Positions 1 through 7,099 are shown, counted from the first letter of the stretch. The stretch is DNA of 8,285 nt from Nitriliruptoraceae bacterium (GCA_007134165.1 SLLJ01000396.1:1-8285); one strand, 5' to 3'. Translations and numbers: made by a program. The notes: generated by a model not told the origin, from the sequence alone.

Positions 1-1413
1 ACCATCGCCGCGATCACCTCGTGCACCAACACCTCCAACCCTTCGGTGATGGTCGCCGCGGCGCTGCTGGCCAAGAAGGCCGTCGAGGCCGGCCTCGAAC
101 GCAAACCCTGGGTCAAGACCACGCTGGCACCCGGCTCCAAGGTCGTGATGGACTACTACGACCGTGCCGGGCTGACCCCCTACCTCGACAAGCTCGGCTT
201 CAACCTCGTCGGCTACGGCTGCACGACCTGCATCGGCAACTCCGGACCGTTGATCCCGGAGGTCAGCCAGGCGGTCAACGATGCCGACCTGGCCGTGGTC
301 AGCGTGCTGTCGGGCAACCGCAACTTCGAGGGGCGGATCAACCCCGACGTGCGCATGAACTACCTCGCCTCGCCGCCGCTGGTCGTGGCCTACGCGCTGG
401 CCGGCACGATGGACCTCGACCTGACCACCGACCCGCTGGGCACCGGCGCCGACGGCCAGCCGGTGTACCTTTCGGAGGTCTGGCCCTCGCCCCAGGAGGT
501 GCAGGAGGTCGTGGACCGGGCGGTGGCCTCGGAGATGTTCACCAGCAAGTACGCCTCGGTGTTCGACGGCGACGAGGCCTGGCAGCAGCTTCCGACCCCC
601 GAGGGCGACACCTTCGCCTGGGACCCGAACTCGACCTATATCCGCCGACCCACCTTCTTCGACGGGCTGCAGGCCGAGCCCGCCCCGGTCACCGACATCG
701 CCAGCGCCCGGGTGCTGGCCAAGCTCGGCGACTCGGTCACCACCGACCACATCTCGCCCGCCGGGACGATCAAGCTCGACAGCCCGGCCGGCGCCTACCT
801 CACCGAACACGGCGTGGCCCGGTCGGACTTCAACTCCTACGGCTCGCGCCGGGGCAACCACGAGGTGATGGTCCGCGGCACCTTCGGCAACATCCGGCTG
901 CGCAACCTGCTGGCACCGGGCACCCAGGGTGGGGTCACCCGGGACTTCACCCGAGACGGCGAGGTGGTGCCGATTCCCGACGCCGCCGAGCGCTATGCCG
1001 CGCAGGGCACGCCACTGGTCGTGCTCGCCGGCGCCGAGTACGGGTCGGGCTCCTCGCGTGACTGGGCAGCCAAGGGCACCGCGATGCTCGGGGTACGGGC
1101 GGTGATTGCCACGTCCTACGAACGCATCCACCGCTCCAACCTGATCGGGATGGGCGTGCTGCCCCTGCAGTTCCTCGATGGCGACTCGATCGAGACGCTG
1201 GGGCTGACCGGCGAGGAGACCCTCGACATCGACGGCATCGCCGCGATGAACGACGGCGGCGTTCCGCGCACCGTCGGGGTCACCGCCACCGCACCCGACG
1301 GGGCGGTCACCGCCTTCGAGGCGCGCGTGCGCATCGACACCCCGGGCGAGGCGGCCTACTTCCGCCACGGCGGCATCCTGCCCTACGTGCTGCGCTCGCT
1401 GCGCGACGCCTGA
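1..1413 (+). CDS. acnA: Aconitate hydratase A, C-terminal half (5' truncated by window edge)
   Basis: Aconitase interconverts citrate and isocitrate in the cytoplasmic TCA cycle using a [4Fe-4S] cluster. The reading frame is open from base 1, before the first Met at 46, and gives 470 residues, about half of the usual 890-930 of the AcnA/IRP-type family. The visible part opens on the cluster motif AITSCTNTSNPSVM (Cys at visible residue 8). It continues with GYGCTTCIGNSGP (Cys 74 and 77), so all three cluster ligands are present. After a linker near residues 185-220 comes the swivelling C-terminal domain with DSVTTDHISPAG, SYGSRRGNHEVM, GAEYGSGSSRDWAAKG and IGMGVLPLQF, all hallmarks of substrate and phosphate contacts in this family. 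The protein ends normally at ILPYVLRSL plus a short tail and TGA. Nothing looks damaged. The start and the first domains lie outside the window. Confidence 0.97.
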   Translation, partial: TIAAITSCTNTSNPSVMVAAALLAKKAVEAGLERKPWVKTTLAPGSKVVMDYYDRAGLTPYLDKLGFNLVGYGCTTCIGNSGPLIPEVSQAVNDADLAVVSVLSGNRNFEGRINPDVRMNYLASPPLVVAYALAGTMDLDLTTDPLGTGADGQPVYLSEVWPSPQEVQEVVDRAVASEMFTSKYASVFDGDEAWQQLPTPEGDTFAWDPNSTYIRRPTFFDGLQAEPAPVTDIASARVLAKLGDSVTTDHISPAGTIKLDSPAGAYLTEHGVARSDFNSYGSRRGNHEVMVRGTFGNIRLRNLLAPGTQGGVTRDFTRDGEVVPIPDAAERYAAQGTPLVVLAGAEYGSGSSRDWAAKGTAMLGVRAVIATSYERIHRSNLIGMGVLPLQFLDGDSIETLGLTGEETLDIDGIAAMNDGGVPRTVGVTATAPDGAVTAFEARVRIDTPGEAAYFRHGGILPYVLRSLRDA

Positions 1414-1467
1414 TCGGCGCCCTGCGCCTCGACGTGCCCGGGCGTGCAGCCGTCTGCCGCCCCACCC

Positions 1468-1496
1468 GGGTGCGAACCTCGGGCGCGTTCGCCCCC
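1468..1496 (+). other. Inverted repeat between acnA and msrA
   Basis: GGGTGCGAAC (1468-1477) pairs with GTTCGCCCCC (1487-1496) at nine of ten positions around a 9-nt loop. The stem ends 7 nt before the msrA ribosome binding site. There is no T-run after it, so it is not a textbook intrinsic terminator. It could be a weak terminator, an attenuator, or an mRNA stability element between two co-transcribed genes. The 102-nt gap contains no TA dinucleotide at all, so no -10 box can be drawn here. This favours read-through from acnA. Confidence 0.3.
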
Positions 1497-1503
1497 GACC
1501 GTC

Positions 1504-1508
1504 AGGAG
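1504..1508 (+). promoter_or_regulatory. Ribosome binding site that fixes the msrA start
   Basis: AGGAG lies 7 nt before the ATG at 1516. It decides between that ATG and an in-frame GTG at 1444, which has no comparable Shine-Dalgarno sequence. Confidence 0.7.
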
Positions 1509-1515
1509 CCCTGCG

Positions 1516-2157
1516 ATGTTCGGTCGTTCCCGCCCCGCCCCGACCATGGTGACCCCCGACCAGGCGTTGCCCGGACGCGACACCCCGCTCCCGGTCCCCG
1601 CCGCTCACTTCGTGCTCGGAACTCCACTGTCCCCGCCGTGGCCCGAAGGTCACGCACTCACGGTGCTCGGCATGGGCTGCTTCTGGGGAGCCGAGCGCAT
1701 CTACTGGCAGCTCCCGGGCGTCCACACGACCTTCGCCGGGTACGCCGGGGGCAGCACCCCCAACCCGACCTATCCTGAAGTGTGCAGTGGGCGCACCGGA
1801 CACGCTGAGGTGGTGGCGGTGGTGCACGACCCCGAGGTGGTGTCCTTCGTGGACCTGCTCGTCCCATTCTGGGAGAACCACGATCCCACCCAGGTCATGC
1901 GCCAGGGCAACGACGTGGGCACCCAGTACCGATCGATCATCCTGACCACCGATGACGAGCAGCAGGTTCTCGCTCGCGAGTCGCGGGCGCACTACCAGCA
2001 GCGGTTGGCCGCAGAAGGCTACGGGTCCATCGCCACCGAGATCGCCCCGCTGCAGGGGCTGTACCACGCCGAAGCCGAGCACCAGCAGTACCTGGCCAAG
2101 GTCCCCGGTGGCTACTGCAATCACGGCTTCTGCCAGGTCGCCTACGCCGGAGGCTGA
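1516..2157 (+). CDS. msrA: Peptide methionine (S)-S-oxide reductase MsrA
   Basis: MsrA reduces the S epimer of methionine sulfoxide in free and protein-bound methionine, repairing oxidative damage in the cytoplasm. The product has 213 residues, close to the 212 of the E. coli enzyme, and shares its longer N-terminal arm (ALPGRDTPLPV). The catalytic motif MGCFWGAE puts the nucleophilic cysteine at residue 55. Further family blocks are TFAGYAGGSTPNPTY, EVCSGRTGHAEVV, FWENHDPTQ and RQGNDVGTQYRS. The tail YCNHGFC supplies two more cysteines (201 and 206) in the place of the recycling cysteines, so the three-cysteine thioredoxin-regenerated mechanism is likely. The ATG start is preferred over GTG 1444 because of its AGGAG and because the extra 24 residues are low-complexity and unlike the family. 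It lies 102 nt after acnA with no visible promoter, so co-transcription is inferred. Confidence 0.96.
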   Translation: MFGRSRPAPTMVTPDQALPGRDTPLPVPAAHFVLGTPLSPPWPEGHALTVLGMGCFWGAERIYWQLPGVHTTFAGYAGGSTPNPTYPEVCSGRTGHAEVVAVVHDPEVVSFVDLLVPFWENHDPTQVMRQGNDVGTQYRSIILTTDDEQQVLARESRAHYQQRLAAEGYGSIATEIAPLQGLYHAEAEHQQYLAKVPGGYCNHGFCQVAYAGG

Positions 2158-2166
2158 ACCCCGGCG
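2145..2166 (+). other. Small GC-rich inverted repeat over the msrA stop
   Basis: CGCCGG (2145-2150) and CCGGCG (2161-2166) are perfect inverted arms around a 10-nt loop that contains the TGA stop. There is no T-tract. In DNA this GC-rich such a stem may be chance, but its position at the gene end makes a weak transcript-end structure possible. Confidence 0.2.
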
Positions 2167-2188
2167 GCCCGGAGGGGCGCAGCGGGAC

Positions 2189-2194
2189 TAGCGT
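2189..2194 (+). promoter_or_regulatory. Candidate -10 box upstream of the GH65 gene
   Basis: TAGCGT fits the TANNNT pattern of actinobacterial housekeeping promoters and is the only TA in the 71-nt intergenic gap. It lies 34 nt before the ATG. No convincing -35 is visible. It resembles the boxes before the ttuA-like gene and arc (C-TANNNT followed by G or T), which is the main support. Confidence 0.3.
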
Positions 2195-2228
2195 TGACCT
2201 TGCCCCGTCCCGTCCCCCAGGAACCGTC

Positions 2229-4712
2229 ATGATCCCCCGCGAACTGCGGCTGCCTCCCGAGCACCTCTACCCCTCGGACGAGTGGGCCATCCGCGAGACG
2301 GGGTTTTCGCGCCGGTGGATGGGCAATGCCGAAACCATCTTCGCGCTGTCCAATGGCTTCCTCGGGGTGCGCGGCACCTTCGAGGAGGGTCGACCCGGCA
2401 TCGAACCCGGCACGTTCTGCAACGGGTTCCACGAGACCTGGCCGATCGTCCACGCCGAGGAGGCCTACGGGTTCGCACGCACCGGACAGACCATCGTCAA
2501 CCTTCCCGACGCGACCCTGATCAAACTCTACGTCGACGACGAGCCGCTGTACCTGCCGACCGCCCGGCTACGTAGCTACGAGCGCTCGCTCGACTTCCGG
2601 CGCGGAGTGCTGACCCGCGACCTGGAGTGGGCCAGCCCCGGAGGCAAGCACGTCCGCGTGGTCTCCCACCGTCTGGTCTCCTTCGAGCACCGCCACCTCG
2701 GCGCCATCACCTACGAGGTCGAGGTCGACCGCGACGCGCCGGTGGTGCTCTCCTCACAGCTGCTCAACCGCCAGGACGCCCGTGCCGACGACGAGCCGCG
2801 AGGGGCCGACAACGGCGACCCGCGCCGCTCGCGTGGCTTCTTCGACCGGGTACTCAACGCCCGACAGCACCACGTCGAGGCCCACCGCATCATCACCGGC
2901 TACCGCACCAGCCACTCGCGCATGACGCTGGGCGTGGGCATCGACCACATCATCGAGACCGACAACCCTTGGCGGGCCACCACGACCTGGGGCGAGGACC
3001 TGAGCAAGGTGGTGTTCACCATCGACGCACGGGCTGGCGTACCCATCCGCGTCACGAAGTTCTTCACCTACCACACCTCCCGAGCCGTGCCGGCACGCGA
3101 GTTGGTCGACCGTTCGCGGCGGAGCCTGGACCGTGCGCTGCGCGACGGCTACGGCGCACTGGAGGTCGGCCAGCAGCGGGCACTCGACGACTTCTGGCAC
3201 CGGGCCGACGTCGTGGTCGACGGCCCCCGACGCGTCCAGCAGGCGATCCGCTGGAACATCTACCAACTGCTGCAGTCCTCGGCCCGGGCCGAGACCACTG
3301 GGATCCCGGCCAAGGGCCTCACCGGCCAGGCCTACGAGGGCCACTACTTCTGGGACACCGAGGTCTACGTCGCCCCCTTCCTGACCTACACCGAGCCGCG
3401 GGTGACCCGCAACCTGCTGCGCTTCCGCCACTCGATGCTCGACCTGGCCCGCGACCGCGCCCGTGAGCTCTCCGAGCAGGGCGCGCTGTTCCCGTGGCGC
3501 ACCATCAACGGCGAGGAGGCATCGTCGTACTACGCCGCAGGCACCGCGCAGTACCACATCGACGCCGACATCGCCTACGCGATCAAGCGCTACGTGGACG
3601 TGCGCGGCGATACCGGGCTGCTGACCGAGGTCGGTGCCGAGATCCTGGTCGAAACCGCCCGGCTGTGGGCGGGGCTCGGGTTCTTCAGCCCCGACGACGG
3701 GGCGTTTCACATCCACGGGGTGACCGGACCCGATGAGTACACCACGGTGGTCAACGACAACGCCTTCACCAACCTCATGGCCCGCGCCAACCTGCGCTAC
3801 GCAGCCGAGGTGACCACCTGGATGCGGGACCACGAACCCGACGCCTACCACCACCTGGTGCACGAGACCAGGCTCGAGGACGACGAGATCCTCACCTGGG
3901 CCCGGGCGGCGGACACGATGTTCGTGCCCTTCGACCAGGAGCGGCGCATCCACCCCCAGGACGCCAACTTCCTCGAGAAGGAGGTCTGGGACTTCGCAGG
4001 CACCCCACACACCAACTATCCGCTGCTGCTGCACTACCACCCCTTGGTGATCTACCGGCACCAGGTGATCAAGCAGGCTGACGTCGTGCTGGCCATGGTC
4101 CTGCTCGGCAACGAGTTCTCGATGAGCCAGAAGCGGCGCAACTTCGACTACTACGACCCGCTGACCACCGGCGACTCGTCGTTGTCGGCCTGCGTACAGT
4201 CGATCCTCGCCGCCGAGATCGGCTACGAGGAGAAGGCACTGGAGTACTTCCAGTACGCGGTCCTCATGGATCTGGCCGACGTGGCCGGCAACGTCGTGGA
4301 CGGCGTGCACGTGGCCAGCACCGGCGGGGTGTGGATGGCACTGACCTACGGCTTCGGCGGCCTGCGCGACTACGACGGCGAACTCACCTTCGATCCACGC
4401 CTGCCGCGGGATTGGCGGCGGTTGTCCTTCGCGCTGCGCTTCCGGCGGCGCCGACTCGAGGTCGAACTCAGCCACGAGCGCATGGTCTTCACCATCGCCG
4501 AGGGCGAGCCGTTGACCTTCCGCGTGCGGGGTCACGAGGTCACCGCCGAGGTCGGCAGCCCTGCCGTCATCGAATCGAGCGCCAACACCTCGGCGCCCGA
4601 CGCAGTCACCGCCTTCCTCGATGAGGACGAACGCCGCGCCGCCGACATCAGCGGCGGGTTCGGGCCGCTGACCGACTGGGTGTCCGGGCACCTCGAGGCC
4701 CCACCGGGCTGA
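2229..4712 (+). CDS. Glycoside hydrolase family 65 protein, probable disaccharide phosphorylase
   Basis: GH65 enzymes are inverting enzymes that mostly phosphorolyse alpha-linked glucose disaccharides (maltose, trehalose, kojibiose, nigerose) to beta-glucose 1-phosphate and a sugar. The 827-residue length matches the phosphorylases. In order there is an N-terminal beta-sandwich (about 10-300, with ALSNGFLGVRGTFEEG at 39-54), a linker, an (alpha/alpha)6 barrel (about 330-710) and a C-terminal beta domain. Barrel motifs include GQAYEGHYFWDTEVY, LFPWRTINGEEASSYY and HIHGVTGPDEYTTVVNDNAFTN, where Glu503 is the expected general acid. VIKQADVV and GDSSLSACV (648-656) correspond to the phosphate-binding region, which favours a phosphorylase over a hydrolase. 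The acceptor sugar cannot be read from sequence. A tail of some 50 residues after about 775 is acidic and low in family motifs. AGGA ends 6 nt before the ATG. No beta-phosphoglucomutase, the common partner, is adjacent. It has no signal peptide, so it is probably cytoplasmic. Confidence 0.9.
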   Translation: MIPRELRLPPEHLYPSDEWAIRETGFSRRWMGNAETIFALSNGFLGVRGTFEEGRPGIEPGTFCNGFHETWPIVHAEEAYGFARTGQTIVNLPDATLIKLYVDDEPLYLPTARLRSYERSLDFRRGVLTRDLEWASPGGKHVRVVSHRLVSFEHRHLGAITYEVEVDRDAPVVLSSQLLNRQDARADDEPRGADNGDPRRSRGFFDRVLNARQHHVEAHRIITGYRTSHSRMTLGVGIDHIIETDNPWRATTTWGEDLSKVVFTIDARAGVPIRVTKFFTYHTSRAVPARELVDRSRRSLDRALRDGYGALEVGQQRALDDFWHRADVVVDGPRRVQQAIRWNIYQLLQSSARAETTGIPAKGLTGQAYEGHYFWDTEVYVAPFLTYTEPRVTRNLLRFRHSMLDLARDRARELSEQGALFPWRTINGEEASSYYAAGTAQYHIDADIAYAIKRYVDVRGDTGLLTEVGAEILVETARLWAGLGFFSPDDGAFHIHGVTGPDEYTTVVNDNAFTNLMARANLRYAAEVTTWMRDHEPDAYHHLVHETRLEDDEILTWARAADTMFVPFDQERRIHPQDANFLEKEVWDFAGTPHTNYPLLLHYHPLVIYRHQVIKQADVVLAMVLLGNEFSMSQKRRNFDYYDPLTTGDSSLSACVQSILAAEIGYEEKALEYFQYAVLMDLADVAGNVVDGVHVASTGGVWMALTYGFGGLRDYDGELTFDPRLPRDWRRLSFALRFRRRRLEVELSHERMVFTIAEGEPLTFRVRGHEVTAEVGSPAVIESSANTSAPDAVTAFLDEDERRAADISGGFGPLTDWVSGHLEAPPG

Positions 4713-4739
4713 CCCCGCACCCAAAGGCGCACACCTGGC

Positions 4740-4745
4740 TACGCT
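4740..4745 (+). promoter_or_regulatory. Candidate -10 box upstream of the ttuA-like gene
   Basis: TACGCT matches TANNNT, 70 nt before the GTG start, in the 103-nt gap after the GH65 gene. No clear -35 is seen. Downstream, GACGTCC occurs twice (4767-4773 and 4785-4791) with an 18-bp period, each containing the palindrome GACGTC. These copies would fall in the 5' untranslated region and might bind a regulator. Confidence 0.33.
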
Positions 4746-4802
4746 GGCCCGCCGTACCGCCCCGGCGACGTCCGGACCCGCTCCGACGTCCACCAGCCCG
4801 CC

Positions 4803-4807
4803 AGGAG
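4803..4807 (+). promoter_or_regulatory. Ribosome binding site for the ttuA-like gene
   Basis: AGGAG sits 8 nt before the GTG at 4816. It supports translation starting ahead of the ubiquitin-like domain, so the fused form is what is made. A second in-frame GTG at 4822 would drop only two residues. Confidence 0.65.
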
Positions 4808-4815
4808 AGCCGTTC

Positions 4816-5961
4816 GTGCGCGTGCAACTGCGCAATCCCGACCGCATCGAGATCGTCCCCGGCCCTGCGGCGGTTGCCGACGTGCTCGTCCACCTCGGCC
4901 TCGCGCCGCACACCGTGCTCGTCATCCACGACGGAGCGCTGGTGACCGCCGAGCAGGTGCTCGCCGAGGACGCCGAGGTCGAGATCCGACCGGTGATCTC
5001 CGGTGGCGCCGGCCCGGCCTGTGTGATCTGTCGCGAACCGGCGGTCATCGAGGAGCCGCGGCACCGCTCGGCGTGGTGCCCGCCGCACTTCCTCGACCAC
5101 GTCCAGGCACAGGTGCGCAAGGCGATCGACCAGGCGCCCGGGCTCGGCGCTCGTGAGCGCATGGTGTCCTACGGCGAGCGTGTGCTGATCGCGGTCTCGG
5201 GAGGCAAGGACTCACTGGCGTTGTGGGACGTGTTGCTGACCCTGGGCTACCAGGTCGACGGACTGTACGTGGGCCTTGGCATCGGCGGCTACTCCACCCG
5301 CAGCGGTGAGGTGTGCCGGCGCTTCGCTGAAGAACGAGGCGTGCAACTGCACGAGGTCGACCTCGCCGGGGTCTACGGCTACACCACACCGTCGGGGGCA
5401 CAGGCCACGGGCCGCTCGGCCTGCGGGGTGTGCGGGCTGTCCAAGCGCTACGTGTTCAACCGGGTCGCCGTCGACCACGGTTACGAGGTGCTCGCCACCG
5501 GGCACAACCTCGACGACGAGGCGGCGACCCTGCTCGGCAACCTGCTGCGGTGGCAGGACACCTTCCTCGCGCGCCAGCAGCCGGTGCTCCCGGCCGACGG
5601 CGAGAACCAGGTGCGCAAGGTCAAGCCGCTGTACCGGCTCTCCGAACGGGAGATGGCCGCCTACTGCGTGCTTCGCGGCATCGACTATGTGGTGGAGGAG
5701 TGCCCGCTGGTCGACGGCAACACCGGCCACGAACTCAAGGCGGCACTCGACGTGATCGAGGCCCGCTCACCCGGAGCCAAGGCCCAGCTGCTGTTCGGGT
5801 TCCTCGACCGTCGGGAGCGCTTCGCGGCCACCGACGACCGGGTGGAACAGCTCGCCGCCTGCGAGCGGTGCGCGATGCCCACGACCGGGCAGGTGTGTGC
5901 CTTCTGCCGGCAGCAGGAGCGCATCCACGCCGCGCTTCCGCTCGCTGCCGCGCAGCCGTGA
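4816..5961 (+). CDS. ttuA: tRNA-54 2-thiolation enzyme TtuA with fused N-terminal ubiquitin-like sulfur-carrier domain
   Basis: TtuA is a PP-loop ATPase of the TtcA/Ncs6 group that adenylates C2 of tRNA uridine 54 and replaces the oxygen with sulfur. In Thermus the sulfur comes from the thiocarboxylated ubiquitin-like protein TtuB. Here residues 1-66 look like TtuB/ThiS/MoaD, a beta-grasp fold of the usual TtuB length ending PVISGGAG, with the di-glycine at 63-64. About 315 residues of complete TtuA follow. Zinc finger 1 uses C69, C72, C88 and H91; the PP-loop is SGGKDS (128-133); GLGIGGYS follows. CGVCGLSKR holds C203 and C206, and VEECP holds C296. These three match the [4Fe-4S] ligands of TtuA in spacing. 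ATGHNLDDEA is 227-236, and zinc finger 2 uses C349, C352, C361 and C364. GTG start follows from the AGGAG. The last four bases overlap trmI. Tested proteins of exactly this architecture are not known to me. The thiolase assignment is firm, the identity of the N-terminal domain good, and its mode of action inferred. Confidence 0.9.
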   Translation: MRVQLRNPDRIEIVPGPAAVADVLVHLGLAPHTVLVIHDGALVTAEQVLAEDAEVEIRPVISGGAGPACVICREPAVIEEPRHRSAWCPPHFLDHVQAQVRKAIDQAPGLGARERMVSYGERVLIAVSGGKDSLALWDVLLTLGYQVDGLYVGLGIGGYSTRSGEVCRRFAEERGVQLHEVDLAGVYGYTTPSGAQATGRSACGVCGLSKRYVFNRVAVDHGYEVLATGHNLDDEAATLLGNLLRWQDTFLARQQPVLPADGENQVRKVKPLYRLSEREMAAYCVLRGIDYVVEECPLVDGNTGHELKAALDVIEARSPGAKAQLLFGFLDRRERFAATDDRVEQLAACERCAMPTTGQVCAFCRQQERIHAALPLAAAQP

Positions 5962-6884
5962 GTGCGGTCCGGCTGCCCGGCAGCGATCATCCCCTGCAGG
6001 CCGGCGAGGTGGTGGTGATCACCGACCGCAAGGGCCGCCGCTACCTGGTGACCCTCGAGCCCGGCGCGCAGTGGCACAGCCACGGCGGGTTGGTGGAGCA
6101 CGACGTGCTCATCGGCGAGGTCGAGGGCACGGCGGTACGCACCGGCAAGGGGATGGAGGTCGTGGTCCTGCGGCCCACCCGCGAGGACTTCGTGCTCAAG
6201 ATGAAGCGCGGCGCGCAGGTGGTCTACGCCAAGGACCAGGCCATGATCGTGGCCGCCGCCGACGTGCGGCCGGGCTGCACGGTGGTCGAGGCTGGCGCCG
6301 GCTCGGGAGCCCTGACCCTGGCGCTGCTCGATGCGGTCGGGCCCACCGGACGGGTCATTTCCTTCGAGCGGCGAGCGGAGCACGCCGCCGTGGCACGCCG
6401 CAACGTCGAGCGCTTCCACGGCACGCACCCCGACACCTGGGAACTGATCGAGAGGGACGTTGCCGAGGGACTCCCCGGGTTGCGCGCACACCGGGTGGTG
6501 CTCGACCTGCTCGAACCCTGGCAGGTCATCGGGGCGGCGGCCGCCGCCCTCCCGCCCGGGGGGATCGTGCTCACCTACGCTCCGACCGTCCCCCAGGTCA
6601 TGCGCGTGGTCGAGACGCTGCACGACGACGGGCGCTTCCATGCGGTGCGCACCACCGAGACCCTGGTGCGCCCCTGGGACCTCGACGGTCTCGCGGTCCG
6701 ACCCGCCCACCGGATGGTGGCGCACACGGCCTTCCTCACCACCGCCCGGCGGGTCCCTTCCCGCGATCAGGGCGGGCCGCCACCCCCGCGGCGCAAGGCC
6801 GCCGCCGAGGGAGGTCTGCGCTGGATCACGCCATCGGAGCCCGGCGCTGCGAGCGATGAGTCCGCCGCTGATCCGAACCCCTGA
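5958..6884 (+). CDS. trmI: tRNA (adenine-N1-)-methyltransferase TrmI (m1A58)
   Basis: TrmI uses S-adenosylmethionine to methylate N1 of adenine 58 (and in some species 57) in the tRNA T loop; the family works as a homotetramer. The 308-residue product aligns well with Mycobacterium Rv2118c. An N-terminal beta domain (about 14-80) has the family block RTGKGMEVVVLRPTREDFVL. Motif I of the Rossmann fold is VVEAGAGSGALTLALL (109-124), then VISFERRAEHAAVARRNV. VLDLLEPW (181-188) carries Asp183, the equivalent of the catalytic aspartate. The end of the fold is AVRPAHRMVAHTAFLTTARR (246-265). A proline- and arginine-rich tail of some 43 residues follows. I chose GTG at 5958 because it overlaps the upstream stop as GTGA, which implies translational coupling to the thiolase. 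The frame stays open upstream to about 5430, but that part is a shadow of the preceding gene. No strong Shine-Dalgarno precedes it, as is usual for coupled starts. Confidence 0.95.
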   Translation: MSAVRLPGSDHPLQAGEVVVITDRKGRRYLVTLEPGAQWHSHGGLVEHDVLIGEVEGTAVRTGKGMEVVVLRPTREDFVLKMKRGAQVVYAKDQAMIVAAADVRPGCTVVEAGAGSGALTLALLDAVGPTGRVISFERRAEHAAVARRNVERFHGTHPDTWELIERDVAEGLPGLRAHRVVLDLLEPWQVIGAAAAALPPGGIVLTYAPTVPQVMRVVETLHDDGRFHAVRTTETLVRPWDLDGLAVRPAHRMVAHTAFLTTARRVPSRDQGGPPPPRRKAAAEGGLRWITPSEPGAASDESAADPNP

Positions 6885-6901
6885 GCCCGGGGACCCGGAA
6901 C

Positions 6902-7099
6902 TCAGCCGTCGGCTCGACGCGGAGCCACGACGGCGACCGCGGCCACACCGAGCACGGCCGGGAGCACCATCAGGGGACTGGCCCCGACGATGACCACCGC
7001 GACCGATGCGCCGATGGCCCCGGCGGCAAGCGTGCTGAGCAGTTCGGTGGTGCGGCTCACGGGTGACCTCGACGGGCTCGCTGACGGAAGCGGCATCAT
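6902..7099 (-). CDS. Possible small membrane protein, 65 residues, convergent with trmI
   Basis: I do not recognise this gene. The minus-strand frame gives a Ser/Pro-rich head of 16 residues, then an almost unbroken hydrophobic stretch (about residues 19-58) rich in Ala, Val, Leu and Gly. A central SPLM could be the turn of a two-helix hairpin. It ends in a short charged tail APRRADG. Codons from about residue 16 onward have mostly G or C at position three, as in the neighbouring genes. Its stop is 17 nt from the trmI stop, a typical convergent arrangement. Weak points are the lack of a Shine-Dalgarno before the ATG pair (7094-7099) and an uncertain start: an in-frame ATG at 7166-7168 would add 23 residues. 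A chance open frame in GC-rich DNA is the alternative. Confidence 0.45.
   Translation of the reverse strand: MMPLPSASPSRSPVSRTTELLSTLAAGAIGASVAVVIVGASPLMVLPAVLGVAAVAVVAPRRADG

Noticed and set aside
1444..1515. In-frame GTG start giving MsrA 24 extra residues
   Set aside because: It has no Shine-Dalgarno, it covers the inverted repeat, and the extra residues do not match the family. ATG 1516 has AGGAG at 7 nt and gives the normal length.
2194..2199. TTGACC as a -35 box for the GH65 gene
   Set aside because: The expected -10 position 17 nt downstream is a C-rich run and the ribosome binding site, with no TA. The upstream TAGCGT is the better candidate.
2754..5162. 802-codon open frame on the minus strand opposite the GH65 and ttuA-like genes
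   Set aside because: It lies antisense to two strongly recognised genes. Its translation is a Val/Gly/Asp-rich mix without domains, as expected from the complement of GC-biased codons.
5430..5957. N-terminal extension of the trmI frame into the thiolase gene
   Set aside because: The extension translates to Arg/Ala/Pro-rich shadow sequence. TrmI homology begins only after GTG 5958, which also forms the overlap with the upstream stop.
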